Source of the DNA: Tenacibaculum haliotis
GTDB lineage: Bacteria > Bacteroidota > Bacteroidia > Flavobacteriales > Flavobacteriaceae
DNA length: 64,000 nt
Assembly: GCF_025215075.1 (NCBI RefSeq)
Contig: NZ_JAOBTH010000025.1
Location: forward strand, 16,790 to 80,789
Reading direction: 5' to 3'
The notes beneath the pieces were generated by a model. The model was not told the DNA's origin, did no database searches, and saw only the letters and a list, made by a program, of their open reading frames with translations. The translations under genes were made by a program, and so were the position numbers. The first letter of the stretch is position 1; the number at the start of each line of letters is the position of its first letter. Below, piece by piece: positions 17,936 through 26,295 of this stretch.

Positions 17936-19020
17936 ACAAGCATTTATCTAAACAACAAACATAGTATTTAATAGGTGTGCTACGCACGACTTTAATATCG
18001 GTTAGTTCCGTAGGTTTTCCCACAGGCTATAAAAATCCAACGTTATTCGTGCCTCATAACTCTTCTGTCTTTTTATACCCTTCCGCTTTCCCACCGCATA
18101 GTTGTTTTTTTTGTCACACTTCTTGCAGAAAAAGCAACAAGTCGTATTGTTCGCCAATGCCCGCAATGAACAAACTTGTGCCAAAAAAAACAACCCAAAG
18201 TTAAGTAACATAATGTGGCATTATAGTACATACCCAAAAGGGCTACATTGCATTTCGGGCTTCGCCTATGTCCTATAATAACATTATGTTAAATAACCGC
18301 ACAATCCCACGCATAAAACCTACTTCACCAACCGAAAGACCACAATTCCCCACCACCCTTTTCAGCGGTCAGAAAAAAAATAAACTATTCATAATTACGG
18401 CTTTTAGAGGTTTCATTACACTCGTTCATTTCGTGCCTACATTCACTCACTACAATCAACCACTAACGCCTACAACAGCCACGCAAGAGTAACTCATTCT
18501 CTACATTACACTATGCCAACGCACAATTCCATTACGCAAACCGAATATTTTCTCCACCCAAAAAGAGTTTACAGTAAATTGTAAAGTTTGCAAACTCTGC
18601 AACCCTGCAAAATATTCAGTTTACTTCATTTCATCCCACCCAATAGTTCCATTTCGTTCAATCGTCACACTTGCCACCAAATGCCAACGCTTTTAGAATA
18701 GGTATAGTTTATTTTTTTTCTGGTCATATTTCCCCAAAGGAATTGAAAAACATTAGGTAGTCATCAAGAAACATAGCGGTAGATAATATTATAACAAAAG
18801 AATAAAAAAGAATGCAAGAGTAAGCGGACGGTTTGGTCTGAAAAGGTCAAGCCCTACGGGTTTTGAAAAAAATCTCCACCCAAAAGGGTAGTATTTTTCT
18901 CAAAAACCTTGTCAGCCCAACCCTTACCACTTGTTAAACGGCTTTCTTTTTTTTTCGTTTTTTTCTTTGTCAAAAAATTTTGTGAAGGGGATTTCGGAAT
19001 ACAACTAAAATCCGTTTAAA
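17936..19020. other. 1.1 kb non-coding, structure-rich stretch
   Basis: No convincing gene was found on either strand. The base composition differs from the neighbours: C-rich and G-poor on the plus strand, with repeated CCxAC and CCC tracts. It contains a large imperfect inverted repeat (18206-18291), a copy of the island 13-mer (18589-18601) and a C-rich block before a long T-run (18880-18970). Similar pyrimidine-rich non-coding DNA often surrounds mobilisation genes and oriT in Bacteroidota elements. It may hold a transfer or replication origin; this is inference. Confidence 0.5.
18206..18291. repeat. Long imperfect inverted repeat (hairpin), possible oriT or origin
   Basis: The left arm 18206-18231 begins taacataatg and runs to tacat; the right arm 18268-18291 is nearly its reverse complement and ends cattatgtta. 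The first 10 bp pair perfectly and most of the next 14 bp pair with small bulges. The 36-bp loop is GC-richer. It is too large and lacks the T-run expected of a terminator. Confidence 0.65.
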
Positions 19021-19452
19021 ATGACAAAATTCTATCTGAAAACCAACAGCAAAACAGCCGAAACAAAAAAACCACACTTCTACATTCTGAACAAAGGGAT
19101 GAATAGCGGAAAGCCTTTAAAAGAGCCTTGTCCGAATTGCTTTGTACTTACAGCAAATACAGAAGAAGAATTACAGAGTTTATATTGGTTATGTTTTGGA
19201 TTATGGAAAGCAAAATCATTTCATTATTATTTAAAAGGTTCTGTAATTCCATTTATCACAATAAACGATATGCGAAAAGCAATTGCAGGCGGTTACGAAA
19301 TAGCAGAAGAAAATAAACCTGTATTTAAAAAATCTGTAAAAGCACTTCAAATTTTAGAAGATAAAGAAAAACAGTATCATCAAAATATCCAATTAATACA
19401 AGATGCAAAAAGGGCTATTTTTTACCGATATATTTCGAGAAGAAGAAAGTAA
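19021..19452 (+). CDS. Island protein of unknown function (DUF6943-like)
   Basis: A 143-residue basic protein with no signal peptide. It has one CPNC pair (EPCPNCFVL), an aromatic centre (LYWLCFGLWKAKSFHYYLKG) and a helical Lys/Arg-rich end. I associate this pattern with a conserved family of Bacteroidota mobile elements, possibly DUF6943, but that name is from memory and not tested. It follows the non-coding stretch and is the first gene after it, as a mobilisation-linked or cargo gene might be. Confidence 0.55.
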   Translation: MTKFYLKTNSKTAETKKPHFYILNKGMNSGKPLKEPCPNCFVLTANTEEELQSLYWLCFGLWKAKSFHYYLKGSVIPFITINDMRKAIAGGYEIAEENKPVFKKSVKALQILEDKEKQYHQNIQLIQDAKRAIFYRYISRRRK

Positions 19453-19541
19453 TGTATTTCGCAATTAAGTCCACTAAAAGCCAAGTATATAGTATCTATG
19501 ATTGCACCACCTTAATAAATCAATGAAATAGAATACAGCAC

Positions 19542-19569
19542 AAAAAAAGCCTACTCAATGAGCAGGCTT
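19542..19569 (-). terminator. Rho-independent terminator of the 267-residue protein gene
   Basis: On the minus strand, aagcctgctc-att-gagtaggctt forms a hairpin with one G-T pair, followed by a run of seven T. It lies 33 bp after the stop codon of the minus-strand gene 19602-20405. Confidence 0.85.
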
Positions 19570-19601
19570 CTTTAATCAACTATTTTCTAAATTACGGCAT
19601 C

Positions 19602-20405
19602 TTAGAAAATATCAACAATCTTCATTGCATTTCCTTGATTGAAAATGTAATAGTTTGAATTAACTTCTTGATAAAATTCAATACCAACAACATTAATCAA
19701 ATTAACATCTGGTGTCATTGTTGGAGTACCAGGCAATGTTGCGATTAATGATTGTAAAGGAGTAACAGTATCTACAGGTAAATATGCAGAATACTCAACA
19801 TTTACTAATTCATTTAATGCTTGTTCTTTTGGTTCGTATACACCTGTTATAGTATTAAATTCAAAATCTGATATTACAGAAATTGAGTTAATAATTCTGA
19901 AATGACTTGCACCAGCAGGGATATTTAAATAATTCAAAGGGTTAAATGGTGGAACATCTAAAGTTGAACTATCTCTACCTGCAGAAGGTGTTAAAGTGAA
20001 TGGAGCATTTAAAGCACCACTAAAAGAAGTAAATCTATTAAACTCAAATCCTTTTAAGTATTGAGGTACTTGCGAAATAAGTACGGCTCTTTTACCTCTT
20101 GCTTCTGAACCATCTTCTAAATTGATTTTTTTCATTACAGCAGTTAATCGTCCTGTTACTTGACTATCTGCCATAGATTTCATCAAACTTGATACACCTA
20201 CTCGAATAGATTTACCAACCATTGCACAGCCACCAAATTCATTCATATTTTCTCGTGTTCTTTGGAATGCAGGGTCATTTTTTACTTGGTCGCCAGTTGG
20301 TCCACCAACTAATCCTGCAAAATATCCATCATTTCCTTTTATCTTGAAGTGTCTAATATCACCAAGAGTACCTACATATTTTAGGGGTCCTTTCTGTCTT
20401 GCCAT
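19602..20405 (-). CDS. Conserved island protein of unknown function
   Basis: A 267-residue protein. The N-terminus (MARQKGPLKYVGTLGDIRHF, then GGPTGDQVKNDPAFQRTREN) has the look of a conserved family that recurs in mobile elements and prophage-like islands of Flavobacteriia. The C-terminal half is beta-rich with no signal peptide. It stands alone on the minus strand with its own promoter (TTG-N19-TATATTTG) and terminator. Function is unknown; a phage-derived or structural role is only a guess from its compact beta-rich sequence. Confidence 0.6.
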   Translation of the reverse strand: MARQKGPLKYVGTLGDIRHFKIKGNDGYFAGLVGGPTGDQVKNDPAFQRTRENMNEFGGCAMVGKSIRVGVSSLMKSMADSQVTGRLTAVMKKINLEDGSEARGKRAVLISQVPQYLKGFEFNRFTSFSGALNAPFTLTPSAGRDSSTLDVPPFNPLNYLNIPAGASHFRIINSISVISDFEFNTITGVYEPKEQALNELVNVEYSAYLPVDTVTPLQSLIATLPGTPTMTPDVNLINVVGIEFYQEVNSNYYIFNQGNAMKIVDIF

Positions 20406-20446
20406 TTTAATTTATTTTTTTGTTAAACATTAATTTATTATCATTA

Positions 20447-20476
20447 CAAATATAATTACAAGTATCTGATTATCAA
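20447..20476 (-). promoter_or_regulatory. Promoter of the 267-residue protein gene
   Basis: On the minus strand there is TTG (20476-20474), 19 bp, then TATATTTG (20454-20447), which matches the Bacteroidota -33/-7 pattern well. Transcription would start near 20442, about 37 bp before the ATG. Confidence 0.65.
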
Positions 20477-20497
20477 TACTTAAACAAGTGTAAACAA

Positions 20498-20989
20498 ATG
20501 CAAACAAAGGCTAATAAACAAATCTTAGTAAGACCACATTACGAAATAGTAAAAGTTGTAGATGGGGATGGATTAATTGTAAAAAATATTTTCACAAATA
20601 AAGAGGAAGAAATAAGGCTTTTAGGAATTGATGCTCCAGAACTTAAAATATGCAAAAAACTCAAAAAAGATGAAAGAGAATTACACCTACCAAGTCAATT
20701 TTTAATTGAGTTAGGATATAGATCATTTAATTTTTTAAAAAAGAAAGCAAAACCAAAAACGAATATTACAATAATTCAAGAAGTCAAAAACCAACAGGAC
20801 AGATTTGGAAGAACATTAGCCTATATTATTTTACCTAACGGCAAAACACTTAACAAAATACTAATCCAAAAAGGCTATGCAAAGCCATACAACAAGGTTT
20901 ATTGTTATGAGTTACCATTGTATCAAAAACTAAATCTAAAGGCTAAGAGAAAGAAAAAAGGTTTATATTTGACAACAGATATTTTTTAA
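20498..20989 (+). CDS. Staphylococcal-nuclease-like (SNase) protein
   Basis: A 163-residue protein with the thermonuclease fold: VVDGDGLIV (Ca-binding Asp loop), IRLLGIDAPEL (catalytic Arg region), QDRFGRTLAYIILPNG (second Arg) and LIQKGYAKPY. There is no signal peptide, unlike secreted thermonucleases, so it probably acts in the cytoplasm or is released by lysis. It is the last gene before the right att site. It may be a cargo or defence nuclease; which, the sequence does not show. Three 10-bp repeats of the type aAACAAnnG stand around the start codon (20481-20510). Confidence 0.85.
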   Translation: MQTKANKQILVRPHYEIVKVVDGDGLIVKNIFTNKEEEIRLLGIDAPELKICKKLKKDERELHLPSQFLIELGYRSFNFLKKKAKPKTNITIIQEVKNQQDRFGRTLAYIILPNGKTLNKILIQKGYAKPYNKVYCYELPLYQKLNLKAKRKKKGLYLTTDIF

Positions 20990-21036
20990 AAATCACACTT
21001 TTATTTATCGTGCTATTTCCTTTATTATCAATAGTT

Positions 21037-21054
21037 TGTTGCCTTTATGTTGCC
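21037..21054 (+). repeat. Right-end TGTTGCC repeats (arm-type sites)
   Basis: Two direct copies of TGTTGCC (21037-21043 and 21048-21054), 11 bp apart, in the same orientation as the cluster at the left end and 43 bp from the right core. Confidence 0.6.
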
Positions 21055-21096
21055 CTATCTACACAACTACTTGATACACAGTATCGCTTCACATTT

Positions 21097-21110
21097 TGTA
21101 TCGGAAAGTA
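21097..21110 (+). other. attR core
   Basis: The 14-bp sequence tgtatcggaaagta repeats the core within the mnmE 3' end (4730-4743). It marks the right limit of the island; DNA after it has no similarity to island sequence. Confidence 0.88.
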
Positions 21111-21265
21111 GATTTATTTTAACTTTACCTTTCATTAATCTATTTCAAATTCTACAAATTACTCAAAATAAGGTTTTTTCTATCCTAAAATTTTAGGTAC
21201 TCTTAATAATAAATTTAATTACTCAATAGTAAATTAAGAGCTAATCGGATTGTTAATGGTAAGTG

Positions 21266-21294
21266 TATGGATACTTATAATATAAGTATCCATA
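21266..21294. repeat. Perfect 13-bp inverted repeat, loop of 3
   Basis: tatggatacttat, aat, then ataagtatccata. It lies in the otherwise empty AT-rich gap between the island and the next gene (21111-21442). It may be the former terminator of mnmE, now separated from it by the island, but there is no T-run after it, so an operator is also possible. Confidence 0.55.
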
Positions 21295-21442
21295 ATAGCT
21301 AATTAACATACAAATACGTGTTTTTTTAATTAAATACATATATATAATTTATTTTTAAAGTTAATTTATTACATAAACAATAAATTAAACATTGTATTCG
21401 TTATCAAGTTAATCAACCATAACCTTCAAACCCTTCAAAGAA

Positions 21443-22321
21443 ATGAAACATTTTATTAAATTAATGACTTTAGCTATTTTAATTTCGCTGCATAGTTGTA
21501 ACGAACAAGAAATAGAAAAAAACTCACTATTAAATGCTGCCTCTCCTGAGGTAGGTCTTTTACCGAGTGATTTTACTAGCAATAATACAGCACATGATTG
21601 TGCTACAGTATCACAATTTGGGTCAAATTCTTATTGGTCTAATACATTAGTAAATACTAGTGAAACAAATTTTTTAAAACAACAAAATAACAACGCATCA
21701 AATCTTTTTGGTTTAAGTAATGTTACGTTATATTTTGCTGCTGGTAGTGGTACATTTAATGCATTGTCATACGGACCTCCTAATAATTATATTATTTGGG
21801 GTGAAGAAATGCTAAGTGGTGCATTAAATTATGGAAGAGCTGCTGTAGCATATATTGCTGCTCATGAAGTTGCTCATCAAGTACAGTTTAGGCAAGGTTA
21901 CCCTTCGGTAAACGGAGCCTCTAACACAGAGCTAGAAGCTGATGGTTTTGCTGGGTATTTCTTAAGAAAAAGTTATACTTCAACTTGGTCAAATGTTATT
22001 CCTGCTTATAATTTTGCTCAATCTATTGCGGGGCCAAGTGGATCTTCTCATGGATCTGCTACACAAAGGCGATCTGCTTTAAGATTAGGCTGGTTAATAG
22101 CCGATCAGAACACCTTATCTAACAGAGATATTGATCGCTACTTTTTTTACTACTACAACAGTTATGTATTACCTGGTAGTCTTAGAACTAGTGAAGTTAA
22201 AAAACTTAAAAACATGGATGAAAATCTACATAAGTTTATGTTAACTAAAATAGAAGAGTTAAGAGATATTCATTCAGGAAAAATATCTGAAGAAGAATAT
22301 GCTAACTTAAGTAATAACTAA
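21443..22321 (+). CDS. Zinc-metallopeptidase-like lipoprotein
   Basis: A 292-residue lipoprotein: the signal peptide ends LISLHSC, a lipobox with Cys20. The domain carries a zincin motif HEVAHQ (in YIAAHEVAHQVQF) and a downstream Glu in ELEADGFAGYF, the HExxH...E arrangement of M48-like and neutral zinc metallopeptidases (YpfJ-like). SATQRRSALRLGW after it is also typical of that group. The target is unknown. It stands just outside the island and seems to have its own transcript; the relation to the respiration genes downstream is unclear. Confidence 0.78.
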   Translation: MKHFIKLMTLAILISLHSCNEQEIEKNSLLNAASPEVGLLPSDFTSNNTAHDCATVSQFGSNSYWSNTLVNTSETNFLKQQNNNASNLFGLSNVTLYFAAGSGTFNALSYGPPNNYIIWGEEMLSGALNYGRAAVAYIAAHEVAHQVQFRQGYPSVNGASNTELEADGFAGYFLRKSYTSTWSNVIPAYNFAQSIAGPSGSSHGSATQRRSALRLGWLIADQNTLSNRDIDRYFFYYYNSYVLPGSLRTSEVKKLKNMDENLHKFMLTKIEELRDIHSGKISEEEYANLSNN

Positions 22322-22408
22322 AATAATATTAAATAACGGTTGATTTTTTTTAGAGAGAAGGATTAAAATCCTTCTCTCTTTCTTATTTATTACATCGATT
22401 TATAGAAC

Positions 22409-22422
22409 ATGATCTTTATCAT
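22409..22422 (+). promoter_or_regulatory. CRP/FNR-type operator before porin-ric
   Basis: ATGATCTTTATCAT contains TGAT-N4-ATCA. Its centre is 36.5 bp from the end of a -7-like box GAAATTTG (22445-22452), which puts it at about -41.5, the class II activator position. The distance to the ATG (55 bp) matches that of the nap operator. Confidence 0.75.
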
Positions 22423-22477
22423 TTTTTATAACACTCTTTCTACTGAAATTTGTTCAGACAATCTAAAATAAAAGATT

Positions 22478-23713
22478 ATGATAACAAACAAATTTCTTAG
22501 TTTCATATTAATTATAACAACAACACTAACATACTCACAGTTAAAAATAGATGCAGAAATTCGCCCACGTGTAGAATATAGACATGGTTATAAAACATTG
22601 TTTCCTAACAATGCTAATGCCGCTTTATTTACCTCACAAAGAACTCGTTTAAACTTCTCACAATCAATTGAGAAACTCAATTTTTATGTAAGTATTCAAG
22701 ATGTAAGAGTTTGGGGAGACGTGCCTCAATTAAATAGCGCAGATAATAACGGATTAAGTTTGCATCAAGCTTGGGCAGAAATACTTTTAGATGCAAATTA
22801 TTCTTTAAAACTAGGGCGTCAAGAAATTATTTATGATGATAGTAGAATATTTGGTAATGTAGGTTGGGCTCAACAAGCTCGCAGCCATGACTTGGCATTA
22901 TTTAGGTACAAAAAAGGAAGTTTTAAAGCCGATTTAGGATTAGCTTTTAATCAATCAAAAGAAAACTTAACAGGAACAGATTTAACAACTCCGAATACCT
23001 ATAAAGCAATGCAATATGCATGGTTACATAAAGATTGGAATAATTTTTCTGGTAGTTTTTTATTCTTAAACAACGGTTTACAATCTACTGACGGACTTAA
23101 ATACAGCCAAACAATTGGTACGCATTTAAAAAAGAGAAAGAATAATTTAAGTATAGCTGCTAACTTATATTATCAATTTGGAAACGATGTTGCTAATAAT
23201 GATTTAAGTGCTTATTTAGTAGGTTTAGAAGTAAATTACAAGGTAACTGATAAAACAACAATTGGTTTAGGTACAGAATTACAAAGTGGTAACGATTATA
23301 ATAGTACTACAGGAAAAAACAATGCTTTTACTCCTTTTTATGGAACAAATCACAAATTTAATGGTTTTATGGATTATTTCTACGTAGGTAATCACGGTAA
23401 TAATGTTGGTTTACTAGATATATATGCAAAAGCAAAATTTAAATTAAATACAAAATCTAGCTTAACAGTATTTGTGCATAATTTTTCTGCAGCAGCAGAT
23501 ATTAATACCTCTGTTTCTAAACAATTAGGTACAGAAATAGATGTAGTATACGCTTATAAGTTTACTAAAGAAGTCGGCTTTAAATCTGGATATTCACAAA
23601 TGTTAGCCTCAGAAAGTATGGAAGTTTTAAAAGTAAATTCAGATAATAATACAAATAATTGGGCTTGGGTAATGGTTACTATTAACCCTACATTATTTAC
23701 ATCTAAAAAATAA
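22478..23713 (+). CDS. Alginate-export-family outer membrane porin
   Basis: A 411-residue beta-barrel protein with a signal peptide ending TLTYSQ. Features of the alginate_exp family are EIRPRVEYRHGY near the start, RTRLNFSQSIEKLNFYVSIQDVRVWG, SLHQAWAEI and LKLGRQEIIYDDSRIFG, followed by alternating amphipathic strands. It is 4 bp upstream of ric and shares its FNR-type operator. Porins of this group often occur in denitrification clusters of Bacteroidota, so it may admit nitrate or nitrite rather than alginate; that is inference. Confidence 0.85.
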   Translation: MITNKFLSFILIITTTLTYSQLKIDAEIRPRVEYRHGYKTLFPNNANAALFTSQRTRLNFSQSIEKLNFYVSIQDVRVWGDVPQLNSADNNGLSLHQAWAEILLDANYSLKLGRQEIIYDDSRIFGNVGWAQQARSHDLALFRYKKGSFKADLGLAFNQSKENLTGTDLTTPNTYKAMQYAWLHKDWNNFSGSFLFLNNGLQSTDGLKYSQTIGTHLKKRKNNLSIAANLYYQFGNDVANNDLSAYLVGLEVNYKVTDKTTIGLGTELQSGNDYNSTTGKNNAFTPFYGTNHKFNGFMDYFYVGNHGNNVGLLDIYAKAKFKLNTKSSLTVFVHNFSAAADINTSVSKQLGTEIDVVYAYKFTKEVGFKSGYSQMLASESMEVLKVNSDNNTNNWAWVMVTINPTLFTSKK

Positions 23714-23717
23714 AATT

Positions 23718-24437
23718 ATGATAGTATCAAACGAAAAAACAGTAGCCGCATATGTTACCGAAAATATAAAAACAGCCCATATATTTAAAAAACATGGAAT
23801 AGATTTTTGCTGTGGAGGTAATATTTCAATAGAAAAAATTTGTGCAAAGAAAAATGTAAATCAAGAAATTTTAGAAAAAGAACTTGCCCAGGTTGATGCT
23901 GTAAAAGATGTTATTGAAGATTATAATAAATGGGAGTTAGATTTTTTAATGATTTATATCGAAAATGTACACCATAATTATGTTAGAGAAAGTTTACCAT
24001 TAATTTCTGAATATGCAAATAAAGTTGCCAAAGTTCATGGGCATCATTATACCGAAGTTGTAAAAATTAATCAACTTTTTCATGAGGTAGCCAACGAGTT
24101 ACTATCACACATGCAAAAAGAAGAACAAGTCTTATTTCCTTATATTAAACAATTGGTTGATACAAAAAAGGCAGGAAATAAAGCCGTTACTGCTCCATTT
24201 GGAACTGTTAATAATCCTATACAAATGATGGAGCAAGAGCACGAAAATGCGGGAGACATTATTAAAGAAATAGCATTGTTAACTAATAATTATACGCCTC
24301 CTGCAGAAGCTTGTAATACTTTTAAAGCATTGTATGCTAAATTAAACGAATTTGAGCAAGATTTGCACCAACATATACATCTCGAAAACAATATTCTACA
24401 TCCGAAAGCTATTGCCTTAGAAAAACAATTACTATAA
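23718..24437 (+). CDS. ric: RIC di-iron Fe-S cluster repair protein
   Basis: A 239-residue ScdA/YtfE-type protein. The N-terminal ScdA_N domain has FKKHGIDFCCGGN (residues about 24-38), and the hemerythrin-like domain has HHNYVRESLP, HGHHYTE, HMQKEEQVLFP, EHENAG and HQHIHLENNILHP as di-iron ligands. It repairs Fe-S clusters after damage by NO or oxidants. It is translated from the same operon as the porin (4 bp gap) under an FNR-type operator, which fits exposure to NO from NirK. Confidence 0.94.
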   Translation: MIVSNEKTVAAYVTENIKTAHIFKKHGIDFCCGGNISIEKICAKKNVNQEILEKELAQVDAVKDVIEDYNKWELDFLMIYIENVHHNYVRESLPLISEYANKVAKVHGHHYTEVVKINQLFHEVANELLSHMQKEEQVLFPYIKQLVDTKKAGNKAVTAPFGTVNNPIQMMEQEHENAGDIIKEIALLTNNYTPPAEACNTFKALYAKLNEFEQDLHQHIHLENNILHPKAIALEKQLL

Positions 24438-24458
24438 TTCATTTTTATTATTTACACT

Positions 24459-24493
24459 TAAACAAGGAGTATTCAATTGAATACTCCTTGTTT
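24459..24493 (+). terminator. Hairpin terminator after ric
   Basis: A near-perfect palindrome, aacaaggagtattcaa and its inverse ttgaatactccttgttt, 20 bp after ric. The T-run that follows is short (ttta), so termination may be partial. Confidence 0.7.
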
Positions 24494-24560
24494 ATATCAA
24501 CAGAAAGTAAGCCCTCAAAAGATATAAATAACAATCGTTTTATCCTGTATTTTTACAAAT

Positions 24561-25778
24561 ATGATTTCTTCATTCAATTTCTTACAAAAACACAGTAACA
24601 TAGCTTTAGGATATTTTGTTTTAATTGCTTTTCTCGGAGTTTTACTTCGGCTATTTTCGATAATAGATTTACCTATAAATTATCGTTTTACTGTACATTC
24701 ACATTCACATGTTGCTTTTTTAGGCTGGGTTTATACTGGTTTAACTACGCTTATTTTTAAAATGTACCTAAGTAAAGCTGCTATTACATTTAAGTATAAA
24801 CTACTATTTTGGTGCACACAAATTATCGTTATAGGCATGTTAATAACGTTTCCTTTTACAGGGTATGCTTTTTTTTCTATTTTATTTTCTAGCCTCTTTT
24901 TAATAACCTCTTATGTATTCACTTTTTTATTTTTTAAATATACTTCAACACTACAAAAAAAAACATATTCTTATAAATGTATTCGTATTGCGTTGTGGTA
25001 CATGATTATTTCTAGTATAGGGCCTTAGGCATTAGGAATTATTATAAAAACTACAGGTAGTAGCTCTGATTTATACAGAAATGCAATCTACTTTTACCTT
25101 CATTTTCAATATAATGGATGGTTTATTTTGGCTCTTTTCGGTGTTTTCTTTTATGTTTTAGAACAACATAAAATTCTACTTCCGAAAAAAACATTTCAAT
25201 TCTTCTTTTGGCTGTTAAATATCGGAGTGGTTTTAACCTTCGGAATTTCTTTATTATGGATGAAACCAAACATCTTAAGTTATCTATTTTCGAGTTTAGG
25301 CGCTTTAATACAATTAATTTCTTTTTATATTTTAGCAAAGAAATTATTCTCTTTTCAAGAAAATTTTAGAAATACATTCTCTACCCTATTTCTTCAATTA
25401 TTAAAATTAGTTTCCTTACTTTTTTTATTTAAATTGATATTTCAGTTCATAGGATCAACTCCATATTTTGCAACTATAATCTCTTCAAATGTAGATTTAA
25501 TAATTGGTTATTTACATTGGGTTTTTCTTGGGGTTGTAAGCGTTTCTCTTCTACTTTTTTTATATCAATTTAATTTGATTCGTTTATCTAAAAAAAGCAT
25601 CTTATTTTACTTGATAGGTTTTATTTTAACTGAAATTATCATTTTTTATAAAGGGCTTGTTGTTTGGTGTAATCTTATTTTAATTGAGAATTATTTTATG
25701 TATTTGGTGATGGCTAGTTGCATATTTTTATTAGCAATATCTATGATTTTACGGAATCAGTTTAAAAAAAATAATTAA
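24561..25778 (+). pseudogene. NnrS-like / cbb3-associated membrane protein gene with internal amber codon
   Basis: Two reading blocks, 24561-25028 and 25029-25778, are in the same frame and read as one 405-residue polytopic membrane protein interrupted only by TAG at 25026-25028 (codon 156). The sequence around it, SSIGP-stop-ALGII, followed by YFYLHFQYNGWF, is a conserved stretch in which the codon would be Trp (TGG), so one G-to-A change explains it. The N-terminal half has VHSHSHVAFLGWVYTGLT and about ten membrane segments in total. The His pattern is like that of heme- or copper-binding membrane proteins found with denitrification genes. It may be a recent loss or a sequence error. Confidence 0.82.
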
Positions 25779-25821
25779 AGACTTAAACTTCTTTTTTTAG
25801 TACTTTTATATAAAAATAGAG

Positions 25822-26268
25822 ATGCTATCTAACGCTTGTAAATACGCTATTCGTTCTGTACTTTATTTGTCGGTAATAATTGACGAAAACAAAAAAGTAG
25901 GAGTTAAAAAAATTGCAGAAGAATTAGAAGTTCCGCAACCTTTTTTAGCGAAACTATTACAGCAACTTACAAAAAACAAATTAGTTTCTTCTTCTAAAGG
26001 ACCTACTGGAGGGTTTTATTTGAATAAAAAAAACTTAAAAAACACCGTTTGGGATATTATAAAATGTATTGACGGAACTACAAAGTTTGATAACTGTTTT
26101 ATGGGTTTATCATCTTGTAGTGATTTAAATCCTTGCCCTATACATTTTACTGTTGCTCCTTTTAAAAAGAAACTCATGAACGATTTTAAAGATAAAAACA
26201 TTCATGAGTTTGCTGAAAAAATTAAACTAAAAGGAAGCCATATTTCTTTAAAAGACTTTGAAGTTTAA
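25822..26268 (+). CDS. Rrf2-family regulator, probable Fe-S sensor
   Basis: A 148-residue Rrf2 protein. The winged helix is at residues 1-60 (NACKYAIRSVLYLS, VPQPFLAKLLQQLTKNKLVSSSKGPTGGF). The cluster-binding loop has three cysteines, FDNCFMGLSSCSDLNPCPIH, like NsrR or IscR. It probably senses NO or oxygen and controls nearby genes. Its 3' end faces that of the gene 26296-28095, with 27 bp between. It does not itself read TGAT-N4-ATCA in known systems, so a separate CRP/FNR protein is expected elsewhere. Confidence 0.88.
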   Translation: MLSNACKYAIRSVLYLSVIIDENKKVGVKKIAEELEVPQPFLAKLLQQLTKNKLVSSSKGPTGGFYLNKKNLKNTVWDIIKCIDGTTKFDNCFMGLSSCSDLNPCPIHFTVAPFKKKLMNDFKDKNIHEFAEKIKLKGSHISLKDFEV

Positions 26269-26295
26269 TTAAATGTTGAAAGTTTTGCTTTATAC

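Larger units (their letters stand above)
4730..21110. mobile_element. Integrated island at the 3' end of mnmE, 16.4 kb
   Basis: The 14-bp sequence tgtatcggaaagta at 4730-4743 (last codons of mnmE) is repeated directly at 21097-21110. Between the copies are an excisionase-like gene, a tyrosine integrase next to the left end, HTH genes, a VirE_N/DUF3987 primase-like gene, the mod-res-Argonaute operon, small cargo genes and a nuclease gene. The 3' end of mnmE (trmE/thdF) is a known integration site, used for example by SGI1-type islands in other phyla. No relaxase, coupling protein or type IV secretion gene is recognisable. It is therefore probably a mobilisable or satellite-like island rather than a self-transmissible ICE, or else a reduced ICE. 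Confidence 0.9.

Noticed and set aside
17977..18492. Two plus-strand and one minus-strand short frames in the non-coding stretch
   Set aside because: Composition is that of the C-rich non-coding DNA (long runs of Pro, Thr, Ser codons), they overlap each other and the large inverted repeat, and no domain or start signal fits.
4952..21000. Self-transmissible conjugative element
   Set aside because: No relaxase, TraG-type coupling protein or Tra/VirB gene could be found among the frames.
24561..25778. Two separate membrane protein genes
   Set aside because: Both parts are in the same frame, the 99 bp between them read as conserved protein sequence, and the second part lacks a plausible start.
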